Assembly (NCBI GenBank): GCA_043228905.1
Contig: JBHGNT010000018.1
Span: forward strand, 14,756,001 to 14,820,000
Reading direction: 5' to 3'
Origin: Azolla caroliniana
Taxonomy: Eukaryota > Polypodiophyta
DNA: 64,000 nucleotides
A model generated the notes under the pieces. The model had not been told where the DNA came from. It was given only the letters and a program-made list of their open reading frames with translations, and ran no database searches. Within the stretch, counting starts at the first letter, position 1. The number at the start of each line of letters is the position of its first letter. Below are positions 43,839 to 55,511 of the stretch, one piece after another. The position numbers and the translations under genes were made by a program.

Positions 43839-44342
43839 TGTTTGTGGGACTAAAAATGTAATATCATTTGGAAACCGTATATGTAAATACCTAGAAAGAA
43901 TCCTAATACGAAAAGTAGGTAAAAGTAGGTAAACGAGTCATACGCAGCCGAGGAAAGAGTAAGTACACGCGCCAAAGAAGTTGAAGACAATAAACTATAT
44001 AAGAGAAGAAGTTGAAGACAGTAACAGAGATATAGAAGGATCAGAATAGAATCAGACATATAGTCTAGAGTGACAGAATTAATCCGGCATATAGCCGTGA
44101 GCATGTAATTCATGATCTATTTAATATAACAGAGTTGGGTTTTGATCTGTGTTTTCGTGGTATTTCCGTAATGCCACAGAGTGAGTTTTTCTATTTCGTG
44201 CACTAAGTACTGTGTTTCATCGGTGAAGGTGTTGTAAACTCCTCGCCATTTATCAAGGGTAACTTGGGGACTACTTGTACCACGTCTCTTGGTCCGATTC
44301 CAAGCAGGGATCAAAGGTGTTGCTTCCAGATAGGCGGTAACA
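43839..44342 (+). repeat. LTR-like sequence downstream of the coiled-coil ORF
   Basis: TGTTTGTGGGACTAAAAATG to AGGCGGTAACA, about 500 bp, with CTATATAAGAG (TATA) near 43,994. It ends exactly where Copia-D integrase resumes, so it is the right end of an insertion. The matching 5' LTR is not visible; the left end of the block may have been deleted. Orientation is not proven. Confidence 0.5.
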
Positions 44343-44603
44343 CATAGTTGTTTATATGATCAATAGGTCTCCCTCAGTACCATTGAAAGGTGATTTCCCA
44401 TAGAGGGTGTAGACCGGAAAGGAAGTCTCCTACCGACACCTGAGGGTGTTCGGACATTTGGTGTATATGTATGTGGCTAAAGATCGGAGGTTGAAGCTCG
44501 ATAGTAAGTCGAAACCATGCATATTCATGGGGTACTGGAAGTATGAGTTCAGCTAAAGGTTGTGGGACTTAGTCAATAAGAAAGTAGTGAGGAGTTGGGA
44601 CGT
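44343..44603 (+). pseudogene. Copia-D integrase C-terminal part
   Basis: SPSVPLKGDFP, a stop, RVWTGKEVSYRHLRVFG, YVAKDRRLKLDSKSKPCIFM and NKKVVRSWD follow the Copia-A/C pattern. A solo LTR interrupts it at 44,604 and it resumes at 45,411 with NIVFLEDKTIEDW. Confidence 0.85.
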
Positions 44604-45410
44604 TGTCATGCCTTTTGGCACCGGATCGTTGCGTGAGTCGGGTGGAAACCGTTGAGGTTATAGACTAGGAGGAGGAGAGTTTTAAGGCTAATAAGAATAT
44701 GAGTATATTATAAGAAAGAGATAAGAAAAACCTTGTAAATCCTACAAGTGTATTGTATTATATTATTCAACGCTTAGAATTCTAATAGTAAATTGGATTA
44801 GATTAGAAAAGATAGATCGAAAATTGGGAATTCCCGAATTTAGTCAATTAGATCAATATTTAGAACCCCAAATCAACAACAACCCTTTACAATTTGCTCC
44901 CCTATCCTTATATAGTGATGGGAGAGTCTAAGTTTACCACATACAAGCATCATGCCTTTTCTAACTCTAGTGTACATGCACACTACATGTCCATCATTAA
45001 CTTTTCCCATCATGCTTTTGCTTTAACTCAAGTGTTCATGCACACTACATGTCCATCATTAACTTTTCCCATCATGCTTTTGCTTTAACTCAAGTGTTCA
45101 TGCACACTACATGTGCATGGTTAGCTTTTCTATCGCAGTTTTTCATTTAACTCGAGTGTGTATGCATGAATAGCTTTTTCTATCATGCTTATCTAGAATA
45201 TTTACATGGGATAAAGTTTAGTATAACTTAAATACTCATAATGTGCTAGTATAATGGAAAGGCTTGAAATTGTTAACATGGAGGTATAGGGTTCAAATCT
45301 TGCCCTATGCATGTAATATAATTATTTTAGTATTTTCTCCTATTTCTTTATACTTAGTCAATTGGATACTCCACACATATTTTACGTAGTGAACAAAGTA
45401 CACTATGACA
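44604..45410 (-). repeat. Solo gypsy-type LTR in Copia-D (807 bp)
   Basis: Terminal TGTCAT...ATGACA, flanks GACGT and ACATT (the original target was ACATT by comparison with relatives). The minus-strand TATA is CACTATATAAGGAT (near 44,912-44,925). A 62-bp unit starting CATGCACACTACATG is tandemly repeated at 44975-45036 and 45037-45098, with a partial third copy. A tRNA-like segment lies at 45,240-45,310. Confidence 0.78.
45240..45310 (+). other. tRNA-like segment inside the solo LTR at 44.6 kb
   Basis: A-box-like TAGTATAATGGAAA (45247-45260) and B-box GGTTCAAATCT (45290-45300). The position and strand relative to the LTR are the same as in the Ra and G1 LTRs. Confidence 0.5.
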
Positions 45411-46355
45411 ACATTGTCTTCTTGGAAGACAAGACGATTGAGGACTGGAAGCAACAGAAGTCGGAATCAACTTCCTAGTCAACTCCCACTACCATAGACT
45501 TAAGGTGAATCGAACCGACACAGTTGGCTATTTGGAGATAGCCAGTTGGCACATCCAAATCCGAGTCGGCTGACTCGGAGCAACCTACCAACACAGATGA
45601 GTCGGAGTTGGCGAACTTATTGAGGTCGATCGAGGAATGCGAGTTGGAATCAACAAACCCTCAATGACCAATCGGCACATATGAACCTGAGCCGAGAGAA
45701 GAGTCAGTAGAAACATCTGAACTAGTGCCGACAACGAGTGGAAGGAGATACCCACTTAGAGAAAGGAGAGCACCAACGACATATGCCAGTCAATACATCC
45801 TCTTGACTAATGAAGGTGAGCTTGAGTGCTATGATGAAGCCATTGCCAATGAGCACAAGTCGAAATGGCATAGTGCAATGCAAGATGAGATGGAATCCTT
45901 GCACGAAAATTATACTTACGACTTGGTGGAGCTACTAAAAGATAAGAAAGCACTAGAAAACAAATGGGTCTACAAGGTGAAGACTAGAGAAGTCGACAAC
46001 ACACCCAAATATAAAGCCCGCATTGTGATGAAGGGATTTCAACAGAAAGAGGGTGTTGACTTTGATGAAATATTCGCACTAGTCGTGAAGATGACATCCA
46101 TCAGAACTATTCTGAGTATAGCTGTCAATATAGATTTGGAGATCGACCAATTAGATGTCCAAACAACATTCTTGCATGGGGAGATGGATGAAGAGAGCTA
46201 CATGCAACAACTTGAAGGCTTTGTGGAGAAAGGGAAAGAGAACCCGGTGTGTTGACTGAAGAAAAGCTTGTATGGTTTGAAACAAGCTCCATGCCAATGG
46301 TACAAGAAATTTGAGCCCTTCATGTAGGAACATAGGTTCCAAAAGACATAGGCAG
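45411..46355 (+). pseudogene. Copia-D RT N-terminal part
   Basis: Integrase-RT linker (FLEDKTIEDWKQQKSES), then GRRYPLRERRAPTTYASQY, NKWVYKVKTREVDNTPKYKA, FQQKEGVDFDEIFA, VQTTFLHGEMDEESYMQQLE and, after a TGA at 46,254, [12 protein letters not shown]. It ends before the catalytic box, where the Copia-G LTR begins at 46356. The rest of RT and RNase H is not seen elsewhere in the window. Confidence 0.87.
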
Positions 46356-46781
46356 TGTTGAGTGGACAAGCTCAACCGGAGCCGTATCGGTATCCGGAAC
46401 GAAGAGCCGGATAAGTATCCAGATCCGTAACCGGAACCAAGAGCCGGATTGGATTGTAACCAGTAAGCCGTTAGAGGCGTACAATCTTAGCCTAGTACAT
46501 AGGCATATTCCTTGGAGTTAGTGTCAGTCACTCGTATGAGCATTGAAGTACTTGTGAGTACTTTTGTCAGTCCTTTTAAGGACTTGTATAAAAAGTGTTT
46601 TGTAGGACATATGTATGCATAGAGTGATATTTTGTAATTAAGCTTTTACTGTTCTGCTCTCTTTGTCTCTCCTATTTACTCTCTCTATGTGATTAAGCTT
46701 TCCATTAAACCTGTGTATATTTTCTGTTAACATCCGGTGAAATCGGTTAAGTCTTCAAGCTTCCGCACGTAATTATTTACA
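46356..46781 (+). promoter_or_regulatory. Copia-G 5' LTR (426 bp)
   Basis: TGTTGAGTGGACAAGCTC to AATTATTTACA. Colinear with the Copia-B LTR in reverse (TTTTTAAGGACTTGTATAAAAG region, CTTCCGCACGTAA end). TATA-like TTGTATAAAAAG near 46,586. Confidence 0.9.
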
Positions 46782-46795
46782 TGGTATCAGAGTGC
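46782..46795 (+). other. Copia-G primer-binding site
   Basis: TGGTATCAGAGTGCG directly after the LTR, as in Copia-B (TGGTATCAGAGCGCG). Confidence 0.92.
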
Positions 46796-46815
46796 GAGGG
46801 TTGAGAATCCTCTAC

Positions 46816-47481
46816 TGTTGACAAAAAGCCTAAGTAGTGTGAGAATTTATGCTATTTTCACATAGGTAGAAGAGTAGTAGGCCATTTGTAATTCATAATA
46901 TATGTTTAATTAGTGATAGAAATTGAAATCTCATGAGACATAAGAAGAAATTCATGTAATTAGACAAGCATATACATGAAATAGATTATATTAGAAGAGG
47001 ATTATTGCTTATACATGAGCATGAATAGCTTAGATGATTTAGGAGAGAAGAGGATTAACATAAGTTAATCCTAGCTTGTGGAAGGTGCTTCTTTATTTTT
47101 AGCACACACTCTTACATCCAAACATTGCCTTTTATAGGAGAAGTTGTCTCTTTCTAGTTGCATGTCTAATTTGAGTGTTTCGTCATTTCCATATATTTTT
47201 GACCATTGCTTTGCTCCTCTTTTTCTTCCTTCATGCACACTTCTTTGCTCCACCATAGAATTACTCTTTTACTTTTTTTCTTGCTCACTACTTTTAAAGT
47301 AAACACATAGATATATGTCTAATATAAAATCTTTATAACATATTTTAATTATTAGTATTATCAACTATGTTATTATATTTTAATAATATACTAGGCTACT
47401 TAATATATACTTATTTATTAAATAAAACTTATATCCTAGTTATAAAAACTCAATATACTAATGAGCTTGCTTATTTCAACA
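46816..47481 (-). repeat. Solo LTR in the Copia-G leader (about 666 bp)
   Basis: Bounded by TGTTGA...TCAACA inverted termini and AT-rich. A minus-strand TATA CTATAAAAGG (47,131-47,140 in plus as CCTTTTATAG) suggests gypsy-type orientation. It separates the primer site from the gag ATG. No clean target duplication (TCTAC left, AGTAG right). Confidence 0.6.
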
Positions 47482-47533
47482 AGTAGACCAAAGAAAAACT
47501 AACTTCCGGAAAAGAGAACGGACCAAAGAAAGA

Positions 47534-49583
47534 ATGGACAAAGGTATGGCAAGCTCGTTTCCTACAAAGAAGCTTGATAGAAGCAATTATGCATCTTGGT
47601 CTTACAAGATCCACCCGTACTTTCTTGGACACAGTTATTTGAGCTATGTCGAGGGAGCGAATGAAGTGGCACTAGAGCCGACACACAAAGACTTCCCGGC
47701 ATGGCAGCAAGGAACGACTAGAGTGTTGTACTGCCTTGCATCTTGTGTGCACGATCAGATGTGGCCGGCCAGACTTTGTGATGAAGTACAAGGGAAACTC
47801 GATGAAGAAGACCACTTCCACATTAGAGGAAGTGTGGTATGTTAACTCCAGAGCATCAAACCACATGACGAGCCATGAAGAGTGGTTCACATATTTGGAA
47901 AAACTAGAGCAACCGGGAGTTGTCGAAACCGGAGACGACACTCCTCACCCGATCGAGCATGTCGGTGAAGTCCCTTTGAGTCATGTCGGACAAAAGGGAA
48001 AGTTGGTGAATGTTTTACATGTTCTAACAATCACGAATAACCTGGTGTCAGTCAGACAGATCATCGACCAGAGGATGCAAGTGTGATTTACGCACCTCGG
48101 GTGCTTCATCGAGGAAGAGGGCTGGATCATCGCGCAAGGGTGTCGGGACTAGAGGATGTTTATCCTCGATACCAATGAGATCAGCATCACTTTGTTCGCA
48201 AAAGGTCAGAAGGTTGAGTCGGATATCGACTTGTGCCATAAGAGGATAAGACACGTTAACTATTGGAGGCTTCAAGCTCTGCAATCGAAACAAATTGTTT
48301 TTGGATTGTTGAAATTTAGTGGCCGGAAGGCCCAAATTTGTGAAGCCTGCCAGCTCGGGAAGCAACACCGGCTTTCATTCCCCACCGAGAGAAAGATCAA
48401 GTGCTAGTAGTCGGATGGTAGAAAATGGTATTTTTCCTACCAATTCAATAGTGTTATCTGCAACAGAAAGGAATTAGGAGGGAATTCAGCTGCTGATACA
48501 CTCCGGAATAAAACTATGTGGCCGAAAGGAAGAACTAGTCGATTTTGGAGGCGGCACGGGCAATGCTGGAAGAGAAGAGCATGCCCAAATTCTTTTGGGC
48601 CGAAGCAGTCCTGACGGCCATCTACATCCAAAACCGGATCGGGGAGAAGATGTCAAGACACGAGCTGTATTTCAGGTGGAAGTTGAACTTAAGACACCTC
48701 ATGATATTCGGTAGCATAGCCTATGTGCATGTATCGGATGAGAAACAAAGGAAGCTAAGTCTGAAGTCGGAGAAGTGAATACTAGTCGACTGCTCACATG
48801 AGCAAAAAGGGGAATAAGCATTATAACCCCCGAACAAAACAAGTTCGAGTATATGCCGAGACGTCGAGTTCGATGAGTCTGCATCATGGTACTCTTTACC
48901 AACTCCAACCCGATTTTGGAAGATGAAGCTAGTGAGCCCAAAACAATCCGGACAGAATAGTTTGGTACTCTAGATGAGAGTCCGATCTTATTCTGGCTGA
49001 GTGACTCAATGAAGAGCTGAGTCGAAAAGACCAGCATGATGATGAGCTAGTGAGTAGTGGAGACACAACAGTGCTCTCCCCGCATAAGGAATCGAGGAGA
49101 CGGTTCACACACAAAGAGAAGGGGAAGAAAAAGATGCCCAAATATGACATCGGAAGAGACAAGTCAAATAAGAGTCAATCCGACTCTGGAAAGAACGAAT
49201 ACGGACCTTCATAGACGAACGAAGTTCGAGTGGGCCAAGAGGGCCTTGAAATCGGCTAACGAGAAGTTATGCCGATCGACACGCCAGAAGAACCCCATAA
49301 AATAGTATGGGTATAATGAGTACATGGTGCATCACTACGCGTACATGACGAGAGTGGCGGAAGTGCGTGAGCCGGAGTGTTATGCAGAAGCGGCAAAGGA
49401 CATGTAATGTTGTGCCGAGATGGAGGAAGAGATGTGGGCACTTCATGCCAACAACACATGAGACTTGTTTGATCCTCCCTGACATTGGAAACCGATCGGT
49501 TGCAAGTGGGTGTACAAGGTAGAGTATAACGCCAACGGTTCGGTCAACCGGTACAAGGCCCGGTTAGTGTCCAAGGGATATGT
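47534..49583 (+). pseudogene. Copia-G gag-pol, internally deleted
   Basis: The start is ATG 47534 (MDKGMASSFPTKKLDRSNY), nearly the same as Copia-B. A deletion joins gag (ASCVHDQM) to the region before protease near 47,765, removing about 1 kb with the zinc knuckle. The protease motif is ruined (WYVNSRASNHMTSH for DSGAS). The HHCC module (LCHKRIRHVNYW, ICEACQLGKQ), a gap over the first integrase Asp region, AEAVLTAIYIQNRIGEKM, and the RT start ([27 protein letters not shown]) follow. It ends at 49,583 where Copia-F inserts. Confidence 0.87.
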
Positions 49584-50087
49584 TGTTGGGAATTCGGTCC
49601 CTCTGAATGGGATCCGGATCGGACGAGTCCAAGGAAGGAACCAGACCGGACCGGAAGATATCCGGATGGATCTGGTGTGAACTAGATCCAGGGACATATC
49701 TTCATTTATATGTTTTTGGTGTGCTTATAAAGGCTATATTTGTAAATAGTCTTAAATTCATATAAGTATAAATATGACTTAGGGCAATCACTTTGTTGTT
49801 GTTGTTGTTGTTAGTTGTATCATAGTAGTATATATATAGAGAGAGAAGTGAAGCCACCGATTTGTGAAGATACAAAGCTCGAGGTCGTCGCCTTTGAGTC
49901 TCCTGTTGTACCTCCTTTCTCGTATAGTGATAGTTGGAGTCTATGGGCTCCCGTGGTTTTTCCCTATTAGGGTCTTCCATGTAAACATCCAGTGTCATCT
50001 CTTCTGTGTAAGTGTACGAACCTTCATCTCTATTTTGTTCTTTCATAAATTATTTGAGTCTCAGTTGTGGCCAAATGCTATTCTGCA
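49584..50087 (+). promoter_or_regulatory. Copia-F 5' LTR (about 504 bp)
   Basis: It starts TGTTGGGAATTCGGTCCC, like the Copia-A LTR, and ends GCTATTCTGCA. Core promoter AGTATAAATATGACTTAGGG at 49773-49792. Left flank TATGT. Confidence 0.88.
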
Positions 50088-50092
50088 CAAAC

Positions 50093-50104
50093 TGGTATGA
50101 GAGC
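50093..50104 (+). other. Copia-F primer-binding site (one mismatch)
   Basis: TGGTATGAGAGC; the normal site has C at the seventh position. Confidence 0.88.
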
Positions 50105-50114
50105 AAACAAGAAA

Positions 50115-53100
50115 ATGGAAGAGTCATTCGGAAGCATGTTCAAGCTCACCGACTCCAACTATCCAGTGTGGAAATCGAAGATGAGGGACATGCTCGTGGT
50201 CAAAGATCTCTGGTTGTTGGTACAATTCGGGGAAAAGAAACTCGACAAGATCGATGCCACGATATGGGAGGTGATGCACATGAAGACAACGACATACATA
50301 AGATGTTTCATTGACATGAGCCTGTACAACAACTTCAACGAAGAAAGCAAGGCTCATGAACTTTGGGAGAAGGTAGGCATCATGTTCCTGAACAAGAATG
50401 TCGTGAATCAAGTCTCGATTTTCCAAAAGCTAGAGAGACTCGGATATCAAGACGGCTCGAGGATGGCAGAGCACATGAATGGCTTCCATGGGCTCATAAA
50501 TCAAGCCACCTCGTTGGAAGTACCTCGGGCCGATTAGGTACTTGCATTGCTATTGCTCGATTCCTTCCCGGATAGTTGGGAAACGTTAGTTGTCACTTTG
50601 GGTAACGTCGGGCCGGAGGGAAGCAACTATCCCTAGCAAGAGTGAAGTCGAGCTTGCTAGATGAAGAGGCGCGTCGGAAAGACAAGGAAGTGATCTCCGA
50701 CCCAAAAACCTTGATTTCCGAATCCGACACACAACGAGGGAGAAACCGGTACCAGAGTCCCTAGAACCGGGAAAAGTCGGGGACAAGGTCAAAGTCAAGG
50801 GGGAGGCCTACTTGCTTCTATGGTGGGGTGCCAGGACAGTTCCAGAAGAACTGTCGGCACTTTCGGAAAGAGAAAGGGACCGGCAACACCGATTCAAAGA
50901 AGAGTTCGGACCGAAATGGTTCAGATCGGAGGGGTCCGGATCGGAAAGGAACGTTGGCAATCGTGACAAGTGAAGAAAAACTGTTGCTCATCATCGAGGA
51001 GAATGAGTTAAACCTTGTTGGCGATGAGACAACGTAGGTTGTCGATTCCAAAGCATCGTTCCACCTGACGCCGAACCGGAAATGCTTCTCATCCTACACT
51101 ACCGGAGATCACGGTCGTGTCCAAATGGGGAATGAAGGGTCATGCCGAAGTCTCAACATAGGAGATGTGTGGTTGACGACATCAACCGGGTGCAAGTTGC
51201 TGCTGAAGGCTGTCTGACACATTCCGTAGGTTCAGTTGAACCTGATATCAGCCGGTCGGCTAAATGATGAAGGCTACATGGGTAGCATCCGGAACGGAGT
51301 CATGAAATTCAGCAAAGGAAGCCTGATTGTGGCTCGAGCCTGGAAGATCAACATGTTGTACTTGATGCATTCCTAGATATGCCGGGAAGAAGTGAACATA
51401 GCATCCGACAATACGGTGAGCTGCGGCACAAGAGACTGTGTCATATGAACCAGAAGGGGATGAGAAGACTTGCTGAAGATAACCTCATTCTGGAGGTGAA
51501 AGACTTGCATCTTGAGAAATGCACCGATTTCTTGGCCGGCAAGCAAAACTGAACCTCCTTTCGGTCAAGACCACTGATGAGATGGAATGCATCACTAGAG
51601 CTGGTACATACCAATGTGTGTCAAATAGACACAAAGTCACATGCCGGATCACAGTACTTCGTGACGTTCATAGACGACCACGGCCGGAAGCTGTGGGTCT
51701 CATCGTTGAAGACGAAGGATTAGGTGTTGTCCCTCTTCAAAGAGCTCCACGCGAGAGTGGAAAGGGAAACTGGCTGGAAGCTAAAGGCAGTTCGAGAAGA
51801 TAACGGAGGCGAATATTGGGGGCAGTTCGAGGAGTACTTCAGGTCGAAGGGAATTTGGCTTGAATTCACTGTGCCGATGACGCCGGAATTGAACGAGTTG
51901 GCTGAACAAATGAACTGGACCATAATGGAGAGAGTCCAAAGCATGCTAGCACATGCAAAGTTATCCAAGATGTTTTGGGCTGAGGCACTGATGATGGCGA
52001 CGTTCATGATTAACATATCACCCTCAACACCCTTGGAAGGAGACACACCACAAAGAGTATGGACCGATAAAGACGTGCCTTATCGGCATCTGAAGGTGTT
52101 CGGGTGTCTCGCATATGTCAATGTCGCAAAGGAGAAGAGAGCAAAGTGGACCTGAAGTCCTGTCCATGCATATTCCTTGGATACAGCGATCATGGGTTCG
52201 GTTACCGAGTGTGGGATTTGGTCAACAAGAAGGTGTTCCGTAGTCGGGACATAGTCTTCATGGAAGACAAGACCATTGCCGACTTGGAGTCGGAGAAGAA
52301 GATGATGGACTCCGGATCAACCAACGAAAACTGGTTTGAGGACACAAGGACTTACTTGGTTGAAAACCGAAAGTTAGCTGGTAACCAGACGACACTCGAT
52401 GAACTGACCGGATTTGGACAAGAAACCGAACCGACTGAAGACGAAGAAGAAGAAGACATTGGAACCGGACAGGATGAGGAGCAAATGGAGGAACCAGTAG
52501 TCGGAAATCAAGGACGGAGATATCCTCTAAGAGAGAGAAGAGCCCCCGAGAGATTTCCGAAGGCAAAGCATGTGCTATTAAGTGATGAAGGGCAGCCAAA
52601 AAGCTTCGAAGAAGCTAAGAAAGACACCCACAACCGCAAGTGGTTGAGTGCCATGCAGGATGAGATGGATTCCCTGCATGAGAACCATACATATGAGTTG
52701 ACGGAGCTGCGGAAAGGAAATAGGGCACTCTGAAACAAGTGGGTGTACAAGCTGAAACCGGGAGATGCAGGAAATCCACTCAGGTACAAAGCCCGGATTG
52801 TGGTGAAGGGGTTTCAGTAGAAGAAAGGTGTGGATTTCGATGAGATCTTCGTCTCAATTGTAATGATGACATCCATCCGAACGGTATTGAGCATAGCAGC
52901 AAGCATGAACCTCGAGGTCGAGCAGCTCGACGTCAAGATGGCGTTCCCTCATGGTGAACTCAAGGAAGAAATCTACATGCAGCAACTAGAAGGATTTGAG
53001 AAGAATGGGAAGGAGTACCTAGTGTGCTGGCTGAAGAAGAGCTTATACGGATTGATGCAAGCTCCCCGACAATGGTACCAGAAGTTTGACTCCTTCATGA

Positions 53101-53868
53101 CTGACCAAGGGTACCACAAGACGCAAGACGATCATTGCGTATTTCTGAAGAACTTTGATGGAGGAGACTTCCAAATACTCCTTCTATACGTGGACGGCAT
53201 GTTGATCGTCGGATGAGACCAAATCAAGATCCGAATGCTGAAGAAGGCCCAGAACCAGACCTTCTGAATGAAAGATTTGGGTCTAGCAAGATAGATTTTG
53301 GGGATGCACATCATCCACAACAGGTCTAAAAAGCTGTTGTGGCTGTCACAAGAGAAGTACGTGACAAAGGTGCTTTTAGAGGTTCAACATGGCAGACACA
53401 AAGCCAGTTGGGTCAACACTGCTAGTGAACTGCAAGTTGTCCCGAAAACAGATCCTGAGGATGAAGGGAGAGAAGTCGGATATGATGAAGGTACCATATG
53501 CCTTTTCCGTTGGAAGCTTGATGTATGCAATGGTGTGCACCCGGCCGGATATTGCTTATGCTGTAGGAGTAGTTAGCCGATTCATGAGCAATCCGGGAAG
53601 AGAACACTGGAACGCGGTCAAGTGGATACTCCGGTACATGAAAGGCACCTCAAGTATGTGCCTGCGAGTATGTTGGCTGATGTGGATACTAGCCGAACCA
53701 CATTTTTGATACGTCATGACATATGCAGGGGGCGCCATATCGTGGCAGTCGAGGCTGCAGAAGTCCGTTGCACTGTGAACAACAAAAGCGGAGTACATTA
53801 CAGCTGTGGAAGCCAGCAAGGAAGTAATCTAGATGAAGGACTTCATCGGAGGAGCCGGATCAAACGAG
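50115..53868 (+). pseudogene. Copia-F gag-pol, heavily decayed
   Basis: The start is ATG 50115 (MEESFGSMFKLTDSNYPVW). The gag is close to Copia-C. The knuckle is lost (CFYGGVPGQFQKNC lacks the second Cys and the His). Protease DSKASFHLTP. Integrase REDNGGEY and LNELAEQMNW, with Glu kept but first-motif damage (HTDVC reads TNVC). RT box YVDGMLIVG at about 53,196 lost the second Asp. RNase H is present to MKDFIGG. More than ten stops and frameshifts. It breaks off at 53,868 into LTR-like sequence. Confidence 0.88.
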
Positions 53869-53999
53869 CTGAAGGAAGGAACCAGACCGGGTGCCGCAAC
53901 CGGACCGGATCGGAAGATATTCGGATGGATCCGGTGTGAACCGGATTTAGGGACATATCTACAAAGGGACATATCTGCAAAGGGACATATTTGCAAATG
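53869..53999 (+). repeat. Copia-F-type LTR fragment
   Basis: GGAACCAGACCGGGTGCCG, then AAGATATTCGGATGG and three repeats of GGGACATAT(C/T)T-CAAA, matching 49,630-49,705 of the Copia-F LTR. The RNase H end, polypurine tract and LTR start are deleted between them. Confidence 0.75.
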
Positions 54000-55511
54000 G
54001 TCTCAAACCCGACACCGACATAGAGCTATGGCATAAAAGAATCGGCCATATCAATCTCAACAAACTCAAGGCAATGCAATCGAAAGGAGTCGTCATCGGG
54101 CTCCCGACCTTCAAAGAGAAAGAGTTTGAAGGAGTGTGTGAAGCATGCCAATTCGGCAAGCAACATTGGCACCCATTGCCAAAGGAGATGAACGTGAGCA
54201 AAGGCCTATTGGACGTAGTCCACTCCGATGTGTGGGGACCGGCACAAACGGCTACGTTCAGAGGATGTTGGTACTATGTTACCTTCATCAATGACTTCTC
54301 TAGATACACAAGGATCTTCCCCATGAGGATGAAGAGCGAAGTGTTTACACACTTCCAAAAATTCAAAAGCGAAGTTGAAATGACAACTGGCCACCATGTA
54401 CGATGTCTTCGGTCAAATGGAGAAAAGGAATACTTCTCCGATGCATTCACGGCATACCTTTGACAAGAAGGAATTCGGCGAGAATTCACTTGCCGACACA
54501 CACCGCAACAGAATGGTGTAGCCGAACGAAAGAATCGACACCTCCTCGAGGTAGCACAGACCATGCTCAACGAGAAGCATATACCTAAGTCATATTAGGT
54601 AGAAGCTGCATATACCGCCGCCTACCTCATGAACCGGTGCACAACATCCGGAGTGCACGAGGTCACCCCACACGAGAAATACTATGGGAAGAAGTTGGAT
54701 GTATCCCATGTAAGGATATTCGGCTCCATTGCATACGTGCACATTCCCGATGAGAAGCGGCAAAAGCTTGACCCAAAATCAAAGAACTACATCCTCGTGG
54801 GGCACTCACTGGAGCAGAAGGGGTATAAGTGCCTCAACCCCTCTACTCGGAAGACTCATGTAAGTGGGGATGTCGTCTTTAACGAATCGACATCATGGTA
54901 CAAACCCGGGCCGACTCCTCCCGAACCATCTATGAACGATCTCGACAACACAGAAGAGGATGATCAACTAAAGTCAATACTCGAAGAGAGTCCGATCTCA
55001 AGCAGATTGAGCGGACCACAAGAGCCTTTGAGCAACCAAAGGACATCTCAGCCAAGTCCAAAGATGGACAAAGGGAAGGCCAAAATTACGGAATATGAAG
55101 ACGATGACTTCGACGACAACGAATCAACTCATTCACTCAATAGTGAGTTCGATGGATTTGATGTGCCTCTTATGGGGTCACCCGGAGTTGAGAAAGCACT
55201 CACATCGGCAAATGAGAAACTCCGTCACTCCACCCGAGAGAAGAATTTGGTTAGCCGATTCAGCTACAACGGCTATATGGCATACCACTATGCCTTTATG
55301 ATCAAGGTGGCAGCAGTTCGAGAACCAGAGAGCTTTGCCAAAGATGTTAAAGATCTGCGATGGGTCAAAGCGATGAATGAGGAGATGCAAGGTTTTAGCA
55401 AGAATGAGACATGGGATCTCGTTCCTCACTCACCGCACAAGAAGGCAATCAGTTGTAGATGGATATACAAAGTGAAGTATAATGCCGACAGTTCCGTCAA
55501 CCGCTACAAAG
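54000..55511 (+). pseudogene. Copia-E part 1: integrase and RT start
   Basis: It starts abruptly at the HHCC module (ELWHKRIGHINLNKLKAMQ, CEACQFGKQ). Integrase has [10 protein letters not shown] and NGVAERKNR, but the middle Asp is Asn (RSNGEKEYF). The linker (NDLDNTEEDDQLKSILEESP) and the RT start to NADSSVNRYK follow. Stops at 54,462 and 54,597. No 5' LTR, gag or protease. At 55,511 a solo LTR interrupts it. Confidence 0.9.

Noticed and set aside
46811-47486. Target duplication for the LTR in the Copia-G leader
   Set aside because: The flanks TCTAC and AGTAG are partly complementary, not direct repeats; the LTR call rests on termini and TATA only.
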